Below are positions 15,534 to 23,485 of a stretch of 57,564 nucleotides of DNA, one piece after another; positions within the stretch are counted from its first letter, which is position 1; every line of letters starts with the position of its first letter. The notes below the pieces were generated by a model. The model did no database searches, had not been told where the DNA came from, and saw only the letters and a list, made by a program, of their open reading frames with translations. The translations under genes were made by a program, and so were the position numbers. Source of the DNA: Actinomycetaceae bacterium (GTDB lineage: Bacteria > Actinomycetota > Actinomycetes > Actinomycetales > Actinomycetaceae); contig JAUNLN010000009.1 in NCBI GenBank assembly GCA_030532245.1, positions 8,901 through 66,464 of the forward strand. The letters run 5' to 3'.

Positions 15534-17234
15534 TTAGATGCCGAGGGCTTCTTGCATGTTCTGCTTCATGAGAGCAAGACGGCGGTCAGCCTCGTCGCGA
15601 ATCTCATTCATGTCGGCGCCTTCGGGCACCTCCACGATCGTCTCCAGGTAGCACTTCAGCTTCGGCTCCGTGCCAGAGGGGCGCGCTACAACGCGGTCGC
15701 CGCGCTCGGAGTTGAAGATGAGGCCGTTGGTCGGCGGAAGCTCGGGGGAGCCTTCGGAGAGGTCCACAACGGATGCGAGCGGCGAGCCGGCAAGCTCCTT
15801 CAAGCTACCCGAACGCAGGTTCTCCATGCCCTTCGGGATGAGGGAGAGGTCGGATACGCGGATCGACAGGGGAGCGGTCGCGTACAGGCCGTGGCGGCGT
15901 GCGAGGTCGTCCAGCTCATCGAGGAGAGAGGAGCCGGCGGCCTTGCGCTCAGCGGCCATGGTGGCGAGCTTCAGGCATGCGGAGATGCCGTCCTTGTCGC
16001 GCACGAAGCCGGGGTCCACGCAGTAGCCGAGCGCCTCTTCGTAGCCGAAGACCACGCCGGGCACGCGCGAAATCCACTTGAAGCCGGTGAGCGTCGCCTT
16101 GTACTCAACGCCGTGGTGCTTCGCAATCTGGGAGAGCAGACGCGACGACACGATGGAGTTCGCAACTACTGCGCCCTCCTCGCCGGCGTGCTCCGAAGCG
16201 GCCTGTTCGCCAAGGAGGGAACCCACTTCGTCACCGGCGAGCTGACGCCAGCCGTCAACGCCGCGCGGATCCTTGATGGCTGCCGACATGCGGTCGGCGT
16301 CCGGATCGTTCGCGAGGATGATGTCTGCATCCACCTTCTTCGCAAGAGCGAGCGCGAGGTCGAGTGCGCCCGGCTCCTCCGGGTTCGGGAACGTTACGGT
16401 CGGGAAGTTCGGATCCGGTTCTTGCTGCTCCTCAACCACGTGAATGTCGCTGAATCCGGCGCGCTTTAGCGCCTTCATGCTGGTTTCGCCTCCAACGCCG
16501 TGCATGGAGGTCAGCACAATGCGCAGATCCTTCGCGCCCTCGGGTACGAGGGAGACCGCACGATCGAGGTACGCTTCGACGATGTCGTCGCCAATCATTT
16601 CCCAACCGGACTCGGCCATGGGAACAGCCTTGATGGACTTGACGGCCTTGATCTGGTTGAAGATCTCGGAGTCGAACGGCGGAACAATCTGCGAACCCTG
16701 GCCGGAGTCGGTGACTGCACGGCCGCCGAGGTACACCTTGTAACCGTTGTCCTGCGGCGGGTTGTGGGAGGCGGTGACCATAACGGCCGCATCCGCGTTC
16801 AGGTGGCGCAGCGCGAACGCCGTGACGGGGGTCGGCAGGTTGTGGTCGAAGAGGGAGACGCGTCCGCCTGCGGCAACGGCAACGGCTGCCGTGTCTTTGG
16901 CGAACTGTGCGGAACCGTGGCGGGCGTCGAAGCCTACTACGAGGTGGAAGTCGTCGCCTACCTTCTCCTTCAAGAAGGCGACGAGTCCGGCCGCCGCACG
17001 AATCACGACAGCGCGGTTCATGCGGTTCGAGCCTGCACCGATCTTGCCGCGGAGTCCGGCGGTGCCGAACTCGAGGGTGCCGTCGAAGCGGTCAGAAAGT
17101 TCTGCCTCCGCTTCGGCCGCACCTTCTCCGCCTGCGCGGTAGGTGGCAAGGAGGGTTTCGATTTCGGCTCGGGAGCCGGCGTCTGGATCGTCGGCGATCC
17201 AGTTTTCAATTAGGCGTTCATCGAGTGTCGCCAT
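15534..17234 (-). CDS. Phosphohexomutase / probable phosphopentomutase
   Basis: A 566-residue alpha-D-phosphohexomutase. The phosphoserine loop is TASHNPPQDNGYKVY (Ser156), the metal loop is NDPDADR (310-315), the sugar loop is GYEEALGY, and the phosphate-binding site near the C-terminus is RPSGTEPK. The length and N-terminal extension resemble the PGM2-type group (M. tuberculosis PmmB), some members of which act on pentose 1-phosphates. Context supports that use: the next gene on the same strand is a purine nucleoside phosphorylase, and the convergent operon carries deoA and deoC, which need ribose/deoxyribose 1-to-5 phosphate conversion. No DeoB-type phosphopentomutase is seen in the window. 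The start ATG has GGAAGG upstream. Substrate choice is inference. Confidence 0.85.
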   Translation of the reverse strand: MATLDERLIENWIADDPDAGSRAEIETLLATYRAGGEGAAEAEAELSDRFDGTLEFGTAGLRGKIGAGSNRMNRAVVIRAAAGLVAFLKEKVGDDFHLVVGFDARHGSAQFAKDTAAVAVAAGGRVSLFDHNLPTPVTAFALRHLNADAAVMVTASHNPPQDNGYKVYLGGRAVTDSGQGSQIVPPFDSEIFNQIKAVKSIKAVPMAESGWEMIGDDIVEAYLDRAVSLVPEGAKDLRIVLTSMHGVGGETSMKALKRAGFSDIHVVEEQQEPDPNFPTVTFPNPEEPGALDLALALAKKVDADIILANDPDADRMSAAIKDPRGVDGWRQLAGDEVGSLLGEQAASEHAGEEGAVVANSIVSSRLLSQIAKHHGVEYKATLTGFKWISRVPGVVFGYEEALGYCVDPGFVRDKDGISACLKLATMAAERKAAGSSLLDELDDLARRHGLYATAPLSIRVSDLSLIPKGMENLRSGSLKELAGSPLASVVDLSEGSPELPPTNGLIFNSERGDRVVARPSGTEPKLKCYLETIVEVPEGADMNEIRDEADRRLALMKQNMQEALGI

Positions 17235-17289
17235 TATTTTCCTTCCGGTAACAGCGCGGGTGCGCTGGGGCGTCCCTGAGCGGGGCGCT

Positions 17290-18120
17290 TTACAGTTTGC
17301 GAACGATGTCTGCTAGCAGGCGCGAGATGCGCGGGCCCGCTGCTCGTCCGGCTTCGATCACTTCTTCGTGGGAGAGCGCGGTTTCGGAGATTCCGGCGGC
17401 AAGGTTAGTAACTAGCGAAATGCCGAGTACTTCCATTCCCGCTTCGCGTGCAGCGATCGCTTCGAGTGTGGTTGACATGCCGACGAGGTCGGCGCCGAGG
17501 ATCTTCGCCATCTGTACTTCTGCGGGGGTCTCGTAGTGAGGGCCGCGGAACTGGCAGTAGACGCCTTCGGGGAGGGTCGGGTCGATGTTTTTGGCTACGT
17601 CGCGCAGCCTCTTTGAGTAAAGGTCGGTGAGGTCTACGAAGGTTGCGCCTTCGAGTGGGGAGGCGGCGGTTAGGTTGATGTGGTCGGAGATGAGTACCGG
17701 TTGGCCGGGGCCCCATTCGGGGTTGAGGCCGCCACACCCGTTGGTGAGTACCGCGATCTTCGCGCCGGTGGCGGCTGCGGTGCGCATGCCGTGTGCAACT
17801 GCGCGCACGCCGCGCCCCTCGTAGAAGTGGGTGCGCGATCCGAGTACGAGGGCATGTTTGCCTCCCTCAATCTCGATCGAACGGGTGATGCCCACGTGGC
17901 CTTCGACGGCTGGCTTGGAGAAGCCGGGAACTTCGTGTGCGGGGATTTCGGCTACGGTTTTGCCAAGGAGGTCGGCGGCGCCGCCCCAACCGGATCCGAG
18001 CACTAGTGCGATGTCGTGTTTTTCGACTCCCGTGCGTTCGGCGATGAACTCGGCTGCTTTCTTCGCAGTCTCAAAAGGGTCGTTAAAATCTAGCTCATTA
18101 TTGTGGCTGGTTTGATTCAT
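17290..18120 (-). CDS. punA: Purine-nucleoside phosphorylase (trimeric type)
   Basis: A 276-residue trimeric (PNP II) phosphorylase that splits inosine/guanosine to base and ribose 1-phosphate. Signatures: VLGSGWGG at the phosphate site, GSRTHFYEG, TNGCGGLNPEWGPG, SDHINLT, GMSTTLEAIAAREAG and SLVTNLAAG. The ATG has no Shine-Dalgarno sequence; a TAAAAT hexamer ends eight bases upstream with CTGACG 17 bp before it, so the mRNA is probably leaderless. The mutase gene follows 55 bp downstream on the same strand. In mycobacteria the corresponding genes (deoD, pmmB) are also adjacent, with lpdA close by, which supports the assignment. Confidence 0.95.
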   Translation of the reverse strand: MNQTSHNNELDFNDPFETAKKAAEFIAERTGVEKHDIALVLGSGWGGAADLLGKTVAEIPAHEVPGFSKPAVEGHVGITRSIEIEGGKHALVLGSRTHFYEGRGVRAVAHGMRTAAATGAKIAVLTNGCGGLNPEWGPGQPVLISDHINLTAASPLEGATFVDLTDLYSKRLRDVAKNIDPTLPEGVYCQFRGPHYETPAEVQMAKILGADLVGMSTTLEAIAAREAGMEVLGISLVTNLAAGISETALSHEEVIEAGRAAGPRISRLLADIVRKL

Positions 18121-18128
18121 AGCATTCT

Positions 18129-18157
18129 ATTTTACTTGGAAATATGCGCCACGTCAG
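18129..18157 (-). promoter_or_regulatory. Leaderless promoter of punA
   Basis: On the minus strand CTGACG (18157-18152), a 17-bp spacer and TAAAAT (18134-18129) precede the ATG at 18120 by eight bases. Spacing and hexamers fit a housekeeping sigma factor, with transcription starting at or next to the start codon. Confidence 0.6.
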
Positions 18158-18214
18158 CTGTGTTTAGGTCACAATGTAAGAACTGAGTGTTTGCGAGTAA
18201 GAGAGCTTGAACCG

Positions 18215-19687
18215 ATGAATAACGCTGAGCGTGTCACGAAGGAACAGATGGTTCGTCACAGGTCGGAGCCCGCGGCTTCTCCTGTGCGCGAGGGTTTTTG
18301 TGTGGTGATTATCGGCGGTGGGCCGGGCGGGTATGAGGCTGCGACTATCGCTACTCGTTTGGGTGCGAGGGTTACGCTGATTGAGGCTCAGGGGATCGGC
18401 GGCGCGGCGGTGCTGACGGACGTGGTGCCGTCGAAGACTTTGATTGCGACCGCGCAGTGGCTCACTCAAACGGAGCAGGCTGAAGAACTCGGCATCAGGG
18501 TGGGTTCGAGTCGCCCGGTGAGCGACCTAGGGAAGATTAACGAGCGCGTGCGTGAGCTTGCGAGCGACCAGTCTCGCGATATTCGAGCGGGGCTGGAGGA
18601 GTCGGGCGTGCGCGTGATCGACGGCGTCGGCAAGATTGCCCCCACGCTCGATCCCGATGGCACCCGCGAAGTGTACGTGTACCCCAGTTTTGAGGCGCAG
18701 GAGGCGAGTGAAACCCTCCGCGCCGACGTGGTGCTGGTTGCCACGGGTGCGCGCCCGCGCGCGCTTCCCGGCTCCGAGTTTGACGGTGAGCGCATCTTGA
18801 ACTGGGCGCAGCTGTACCACATGAAGGAGCGGCCAGAGCACCTCATCGTCGTCGGCTCGGGCGTAACCGGTGCGGAGCTCGCCGGCGCATACCAGGTGCT
18901 CGGCACGAAGGTAACCCTCGTGTCTTCGCGCGACCGCGTGCTACCAAACGCGGATGAGGACGCCGCCTGGCTGATCGAGGACGTGTTCGAGCGCCGCGGC
19001 ATGATCATTAAGAGCCGCTCGCGCGCGCAAGCCGCAAGGCGCGTGGAGGGCGGCGTAGAGGTTGAGCTAGCCTCCGGCGAGGTGTTGAAGGGCTCGCACG
19101 TGCTCATCGCGGTCGGCTCGATCCCCTCCACGAAGGGAATCGGCCTGGAGGAGGCCGGCGTGCGCCTCACGGAGCGCGGTCACATCGAGGTAGATCGGGT
19201 TTCGCGCACCTCCGCCTCACGCGTGTACGCGGCAGGCGACTGCACGGGCGTGCTCCCACTCGCCTCCGTCGCAGCGCAGCAGGGGCGCATCGCAATGTGG
19301 CACGCACTTGGCGACGCGGTGCAACCCCTCGACGTTTCGCTGGTTGGCTCCACAATCTTCACCCTGCCCGAGGTTGCGACCGTGGGCATGACGGAGGAGC
19401 AGGCGAAATCCGACCGAATGAACATTAAAATCGCCTCACTGCCGATTAAGCGCAACCCGCGCGCAAAAATGCAGGGCATTCGAGACGGTTTTGTGAAGCT
19501 GTTTGCAGAAGCAGAAACGGGCGTGATTACAGGCGCCGTCGTGGTTTGCGAGCGGGCGTCCGAGCAGATTTTCCCGCTCACGCTCGCGGTTACGCACCGC
19601 ATGACGGTCGACGAACTGTCGTCTGCGTTCACCGTTTACCCGTCGATCTCGGGCACCCTGTCTGAGGTTGCGCGGATGCTTCACTGA
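18215..19687 (+). CDS. lpdA: LpdA-type NAD(P)H quinone reductase (flavoprotein)
   Basis: A two-dinucleotide-binding flavoprotein of about 490 residues. The FAD motif is VVIIGGGPGGYEAA, the NAD(P)H motif is IVVGSGVTGAEL, the second FAD motif is RVYAAGDCTGVLPLA, and a dimerisation domain follows. The redox-active CxxxxC of lipoamide dehydrogenases is missing; the equivalent stretch reads GGAAVLTDVVPSKT. That is exactly the situation in M. tuberculosis LpdA (Rv3303c), a quinone reductase linked to oxidative stress, so this is not pyruvate dehydrogenase E3. The start is uncertain: ATG 18215 is chosen, while ATG 18248 has the better ribosome binding site (AAGGA). It is divergent from punA, which matches mycobacterial neighbourhood. 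Confidence 0.88.
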   Translation: MNNAERVTKEQMVRHRSEPAASPVREGFCVVIIGGGPGGYEAATIATRLGARVTLIEAQGIGGAAVLTDVVPSKTLIATAQWLTQTEQAEELGIRVGSSRPVSDLGKINERVRELASDQSRDIRAGLEESGVRVIDGVGKIAPTLDPDGTREVYVYPSFEAQEASETLRADVVLVATGARPRALPGSEFDGERILNWAQLYHMKERPEHLIVVGSGVTGAELAGAYQVLGTKVTLVSSRDRVLPNADEDAAWLIEDVFERRGMIIKSRSRAQAARRVEGGVEVELASGEVLKGSHVLIAVGSIPSTKGIGLEEAGVRLTERGHIEVDRVSRTSASRVYAAGDCTGVLPLASVAAQQGRIAMWHALGDAVQPLDVSLVGSTIFTLPEVATVGMTEEQAKSDRMNIKIASLPIKRNPRAKMQGIRDGFVKLFAEAETGVITGAVVVCERASEQIFPLTLAVTHRMTVDELSSAFTVYPSISGTLSEVARMLH

Positions 19688-19703
19688 TAGGGAAGTAGAG
19701 AGT

Positions 19704-20462
19704 ATGAGTTCAGTACAAAAACGGCCTGTATACAACCGCGGGCCAGTGGTTCTTCGCGGTAGCCAGGTTCCAGACGAAACCACCGACGCGAGGCTCTTGA
19801 AAGTTCAAGACGACGTCGATTGGCTCCACGCCGACCCGTGGCGGGTGCTCCGCATTCAAGCCGAATTCGTTGAAGGCTTCGGGGCGCTCGCGGAGCTTGG
19901 CCCTGCAATCTCGGTGTTCGGTTCGGCTCGTTCGAAGGAGGAGTCGGAGGAATACCAGATGGCGATGGAGGTGGGCGAAAGGCTCGCTCGCCTCGGTTTC
20001 GCGGTTGTGACGGGTGGCGGCCCCGGCATCATGGAGGCGGCTAACCGCGGCGCGGTTGAGGGTGGAGGAGTCTCGGTGGGGCTCGGCATTGAGCTTCCGT
20101 TCGAGCAGGGCCTCAACAAGTGGGTGGATCTTGGCATCAACTTCCGCTATTTCTTCGCCCGCAAGATGATGTTCGTGAAGTATTCGCAGGGCTTCATCGT
20201 GCTTCCGGGAGGTTTCGGCACGCTCGATGAGCTGTTTGAGGCGCTAACCCTCGTGCAGACGCACAAGATCAACCGTTTCCCGATCGTGCTCGTTGGCTCT
20301 GAGTACTGGGGAGGCCTCGTGCAGTGGCTTCGCGACGTGTTGGCGCGCGAAGGCAAGATCAATGAAGGCGATATCGACCTGATTCGCGTGGTGGAAACCC
20401 CGGGTGAGGCGATCGAGGTGATTGAGGAGTTTTGCGTCGAACGCAGAAACGGTAATGCGTGA
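19704..20462 (+). CDS. LOG-family Rossmann-fold protein (TIGR00730)
   Basis: A 252-residue member of the LOG/TIGR00730 group. The fold and active site are shown by SVFGSARSKEESEEY, TGGGPGIMEAANRGA and the hallmark PGGFGTLDELFEAL. Characterised relatives hydrolyse nucleoside 5'-monophosphates (cytokinin riboside phosphoribohydrolase or general AMP nucleosidase-like activity). An N-terminal extension of about 60 residues precedes the core. ATG at 19704 is chosen, 16 bp after lpdA, with GTAGAGAG upstream; the frame runs further up into lpdA without reason. With a purine salvage locus nearby, release of bases from nucleotides is possible but unproved. Confidence 0.85.
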   Translation: MSSVQKRPVYNRGPVVLRGSQVPDETTDARLLKVQDDVDWLHADPWRVLRIQAEFVEGFGALAELGPAISVFGSARSKEESEEYQMAMEVGERLARLGFAVVTGGGPGIMEAANRGAVEGGGVSVGLGIELPFEQGLNKWVDLGINFRYFFARKMMFVKYSQGFIVLPGGFGTLDELFEALTLVQTHKINRFPIVLVGSEYWGGLVQWLRDVLAREGKINEGDIDLIRVVETPGEAIEVIEEFCVERRNGNA

Positions 20463-20585
20463 CCTGTGTCACGTAAGTTTCGGCTTGCCGTGCCGGACGT
20501 CACATCGCGCGCTAGACTGAAAGTTAGCGAAAGCGGGTTTTTGCGCTCACGCGCCTGCCCGCACGCGGGTGGAAGGATAAAAAAT

Positions 20586-20753
20586 ATGGCTGCAATGAAA
20601 CCTCGTACGGGTGACGGCCCAATGGAGGCCGCGAAAGAGGGACGCGGGATCGTGATGCGTATTCCTTCTGAGGGAGGCGGACGTCTCGTTGTTGAACTAA
20701 CTCCGGAAGAGGCGCAGATTCTCGCATCGGAACTTCAGGCGGCAATCTCTTAG
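20586..20753 (+). CDS. DUF3117 small protein
   Basis: A 55-residue protein, conserved and abundant in actinobacteria as DUF3117, function unknown. It begins AAMKPRTGDGPMEAAKEG and ends with a short helical ELTPEEAQILASELQAAI segment. The ATG has GGAAGGA at good spacing. A TAGACT hexamer (20513-20518) about 70 bp upstream could be its -10 element. It is followed at once by a strong bidirectional terminator, so it probably forms its own transcription unit. The reading frame continues upstream but without the conserved sequence. Confidence 0.88.
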   Translation: MAAMKPRTGDGPMEAAKEGRGIVMRIPSEGGGRLVVELTPEEAQILASELQAAIS

Positions 20754-20763
20754 CAACGCACCT

Positions 20764-20796
20764 AAAAAGTGCCAGCCACGTGGGCTGGCACTTTTT
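20764..20796. terminator. Bidirectional terminator, DUF3117 / methyltransferase
   Basis: AAAAAGTGCCAGCC (20764-20777) pairs perfectly with GGCTGGCACTTTTT (20783-20796) around a 5-nt loop, with runs of A and T on both flanks. It serves both convergent genes. Confidence 0.93.
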
Positions 20797-20887
20797 TGAT
20801 GCTCAATTTTGACGCTCAAAATGCGCGGGCTTCGCGCTCCGCGCGGGTTTTGTATTTTCCACGCAAGTTTTGCGAAGAGCGCGGGCG

Positions 20888-21520
20888 TTACCTGCGGATT
20901 GCGACGAGTAGGCCGTCGCCGACGGGGAGGAGCTGGGCCATCCAGTCGGGAGACTCGGAGATTTCGCGGGTGAGCTGGCGCATGGCAACCGTGTCGGGCT
21001 CGCGCCTCGCGGGGTCGGCAACGTGGTCGTGCCACAGGGCGTGGGCGATGATCATGATGCCGCCGGGGCGTAGCATTCTCGCGGCGTGCTCCGCGTACTG
21101 CGGTGTTTCGGCGAGGTTGCCGTCGAGGAACATGAGGTCGTAGGTGCGCGAGGCCATGCGCGGCAGGATGTTGAGTGCGCGCGCGGTTATGAGGCGGGTG
21201 CGCGGCGTTCGGATGCCGGCGGCGGAGAACGCGGCTTTCGCGATCCGGTGGTATTCGGGGTCGAGGTCGATGGTGGTGAGCACGGCGTCTTCGCTCATGC
21301 CGGCGAGTAGCCACAGGCCCGATACGCCGGTGCCGGTGCCGATTTCGGCTACGGCTCTTGCTCCGCAGGAGGCGACGAGGGTGCGAAGGGTTGCGCCCAT
21401 TCCGGGTGAGATGGGTGTGCACCCGAGGTCTTCGGCTTGTAGGCGTGTGGCTTGTAGAACTTCGCCTTCTGGTACAAACTCCTCGCAGTAAGACCAGCTG
21501 AGTGCCTTGTCGGTAGCGAT
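20888..21520 (-). CDS. O-methyltransferase with a probable ATC start codon
   Basis: A class I SAM-dependent O-methyltransferase of the Rv1220c type. SAM-binding motif I is AVAEIGTGTGVSGLWLLAG, followed by TTIDLDPEYHRIA, YDLMFLDGN and LRPGGIMII. The first ATG in frame (21400) would cut off a conserved N-terminus: upstream codons read WSYCEEFVPEGEVLQATRL and AEDLGCTPISPGMG, which align in type with the mycobacterial protein as I remember it. Between the upstream stop (21559-21557) and 21400 there is no ATG, GTG, TTG or CTG. An ATC at 21520 has AAGGGG six bases upstream and is the best start, giving 210 residues. An error in the sequence remains possible. It is divergent from tatB, as in mycobacteria. 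Confidence 0.8.
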   Translation of the reverse strand: MATDKALSWSYCEEFVPEGEVLQATRLQAEDLGCTPISPGMGATLRTLVASCGARAVAEIGTGTGVSGLWLLAGMSEDAVLTTIDLDPEYHRIAKAAFSAAGIRTPRTRLITARALNILPRMASRTYDLMFLDGNLAETPQYAEHAARMLRPGGIMIIAHALWHDHVADPARREPDTVAMRQLTREISESPDWMAQLLPVGDGLLVAIRR

Positions 21521-21594
21521 GACGCGCCCCTTTCGAGATGTCTTAGGGATTTTTATCTAGTTTATCGCGCGGCGCTCGAACTTGTGCGGGGGCT

Positions 21595-21600
21595 TAGAAT
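21595..21600 (+). promoter_or_regulatory. Leaderless -10 element of tatB
   Basis: TAGAAT ends six bases before the tatB ATG, and no Shine-Dalgarno sequence is present. No clear -35 hexamer is seen 17 bp upstream. Transcription would begin at or just before the start codon. Confidence 0.5.
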
Positions 21601-21606
21601 GGGTTT

Positions 21607-22119
21607 ATGCCTTTTTCGATCAGTGGTGGGGAGTTTTTGGTGATCTTGGTGGTCGCCATGCTGGTTGTGGGCCCGTCAAGGTTGCCGGCGGTTGCGGCGA
21701 ACGTCACGAAGCTGGTGAAGCGCACGCGTGTGGAGCTTACGAAGTGGCGTGCTGTGCTTGATTCGGAGATGGGTGAGGATTTTAAGCAGATGGATTTGTC
21801 GAAGCTTGATCCTCGCCAGTATGATCCTCGTCGTCTCATTCGTGAGGCGGTGCAAGAGGAGATGGATGAGTGGAAGAAGCTCATGAATCCGCTCTCGGAT
21901 GTTTCCGCGCAGCCTTCTCGCACTCCGCGCACGGGCGGTAACGCGCCTGCGCTTACTTCTGCGCAGAAGAGGGCGTTGGAGGCGGCAGCGAAGCTTGAGT
22001 TTGAGCAAACGTTGAAGGAGCAGGCGGCGGCGCAGGCGGAGTTGAAGCGTAAGAGGATTCGTAGTTCTGCGCCTCCGACGATGCGCGTGGCTGGCCGGAA
22101 CGTGAAGCACCGCAGGTGA
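21607..22119 (+). CDS. tatB: Twin-arginine translocase subunit TatB
   Basis: A 170-residue TatB. One N-terminal membrane helix (residues ~7-24, GGEFLVILVVAMLVVGPSRL) is followed by the amphipathic helix and a long charged, Ala-rich cytosolic tail, as expected for TatB rather than the shorter TatA. It helps recognise folded twin-arginine substrates together with TatC, which is not in this window. The gene is flanked by the O-methyltransferase and mrp. In many actinobacteria sigE, an anti-sigma factor gene and htrA lie between the methyltransferase and tatB; here they are missing. The basic C-terminus (RKRIRSSAPPTMRVAGRN) is unremarkable. Confidence 0.88.
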   Translation: MPFSISGGEFLVILVVAMLVVGPSRLPAVAANVTKLVKRTRVELTKWRAVLDSEMGEDFKQMDLSKLDPRQYDPRRLIREAVQEEMDEWKKLMNPLSDVSAQPSRTPRTGGNAPALTSAQKRALEAAAKLEFEQTLKEQAAAQAELKRKRIRSSAPPTMRVAGRNVKHRR

Positions 22120-22217
22120 GGCGATAGCAAAACAGGTGCTGCCAGCCGGAAGTCCAGAAGGGGGCGAGTCGCCGGCGAGGACCCCAGCCGGACGCCCAGA
22201 ATAACTGCAGAATTGAG

Positions 22218-22247
22218 TGATGGAGGGAGCAGGCGCTCCCTCCATCA
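22218..22247. terminator. Bidirectional stem-loop, tatB / mrp
   Basis: TGATGGAGGGAGC (22218-22230) pairs perfectly with GCTCCCTCCATCA (22235-22247) around AGGC. Both convergent genes end nearby; the T-run is weak on each side. Confidence 0.8.
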
Positions 22248-22261
22248 TGGTTTTCGTAGGG

Positions 22262-23380
22262 TTACATCGGGGTTACGCCGAGCTGCCTGCCGGCGAGACC
22301 GCGAGCGTGGTGTCCGAGCTTCTGCGCAAGCTCGTTCAGCACTTCGGAGGCGGGGGAGTCGGTCAGCGAAACCGGCGTGCCCTGGTCGCCTCCCTCACGA
22401 AGATCGACGTCGAGCGGAATCTGCGCGAGTAGCGGCACCTCGTAGCCAAGCGCGGTGGAGAGGCGTGCGGCAACAGTGGAGCCGCCTCCCTCACCGAACA
22501 GGTTGAGGTGCGTGCCGTCGGCCTGCGGCAGGTACGACATGTTCTCGACAACACCAACCACGCGCTGGCGAGTCTGACCCGCGATGGAGCCTGCACGCTC
22601 GGCAACTTCGGCGGCGGCGAGCTGCGGGGTCGTGACGACGAGGATCTCAGCCGAAGGAATGAGCTGCGGGATCGAGATTGCGACGTCGCCGGTGCCCGGC
22701 GGAAGATCGAGGAGGAGCACGTCGAGGTCTCCCCAGAATACGTCGGCGAGGAACTGCTGGATCGCGCGGTGAAGCATGGGGCCGCGCCAAACGACTGCCT
22801 GGCCGTCGGGCACGAACATGCCGATCGACATGACCTTAACGTCGTGCGCGATGGGCGGAATGATCATGCCGTCGATCACCTGCGGCTCGTGCTCCACGCC
22901 CATCATGCGGGGGATGGAGAAACCGTAGATGTCGGCGTCAACTACGCCAACCTTGAGGCCCTGCTTCGCCATGGCGGCCGCGAGGTTTGCGGTGACGGAA
23001 GACTTGCCAACGCCTCCCTTGCCAGACGTAACCGCGATGACGCGCGTGAGGGAACCGGGCTGCGCGAACGGAATATCGCGTTCCTCAACACCGCCGTTGA
23101 GGTATTCGCGAAGAGCCTTGCGCTGCTCCTCATTCATGGATCCCATGATGACGTGCACCTTCTCAACGCCTTCGACCTCCATGAGCGCGGCTTCAACCTG
23201 CTCGGTGATCGTGGTTTTGAGGGGGCATCCTGCGGTGGTGAGGAGGATCGTGACGGTAACGGTGGTGCCGTCGATCGAAACCTCGTCTACCATTTTTAGT
23301 TCGGTGATTGGGCGCCGGATCTCGGGATCCATGACGGTGCCGAGCGCCTCGCGAACTTGTTCTTCGGTAACCGTATTCAT
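22262..23380 (-). CDS. mrp: Mrp/ApbC-type iron-sulfur carrier ATPase
   Basis: A P-loop ATPase of 372 residues, with an N-terminal MIP18/DUF59 domain (EEQVREALGTVMDPEIRRP) joined to the NTPase domain with the deviant Walker A TSGKGGVGKSS. Other motifs are VVDADIYGFSIPRMMG and LLLDLPPGTGDVAISI. Mrp proteins bind and transfer Fe-S clusters. The CxxC motif of E. coli/ApbC-type proteins is absent (ENMSYLPQADGTHLNLFG), which I recall is also true of mycobacterial Mrp. I chose ATG 23380 because TAATAT ends seven bases upstream, fitting a leaderless transcript; ATG 23389 is an alternative. The open frame extends to 23497 but that part looks non-coding. Confidence 0.9.
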   Translation of the reverse strand: MNTVTEEQVREALGTVMDPEIRRPITELKMVDEVSIDGTTVTVTILLTTAGCPLKTTITEQVEAALMEVEGVEKVHVIMGSMNEEQRKALREYLNGGVEERDIPFAQPGSLTRVIAVTSGKGGVGKSSVTANLAAAMAKQGLKVGVVDADIYGFSIPRMMGVEHEPQVIDGMIIPPIAHDVKVMSIGMFVPDGQAVVWRGPMLHRAIQQFLADVFWGDLDVLLLDLPPGTGDVAISIPQLIPSAEILVVTTPQLAAAEVAERAGSIAGQTRQRVVGVVENMSYLPQADGTHLNLFGEGGGSTVAARLSTALGYEVPLLAQIPLDVDLREGGDQGTPVSLTDSPASEVLNELAQKLGHHARGLAGRQLGVTPM

Positions 23381-23387
23381 ACACGCC

Positions 23388-23393
23388 ATATTA
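23388..23393 (-). promoter_or_regulatory. Leaderless -10 element of mrp
   Basis: TAATAT (minus strand 23393-23388) lies seven bases before ATG 23380, with no Shine-Dalgarno sequence. The -35 region is weak (CAGCAC at 17 bp spacing). Confidence 0.45.
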
Positions 23394-23485
23394 GTCGCTA
23401 CCGGGTATCTGTGCTGAACGGCGCTAGGCTGGAAGTCCAGCGATACCGGCGAAATATGCGGGGAGAAAATTTGCAGGATCGACAC

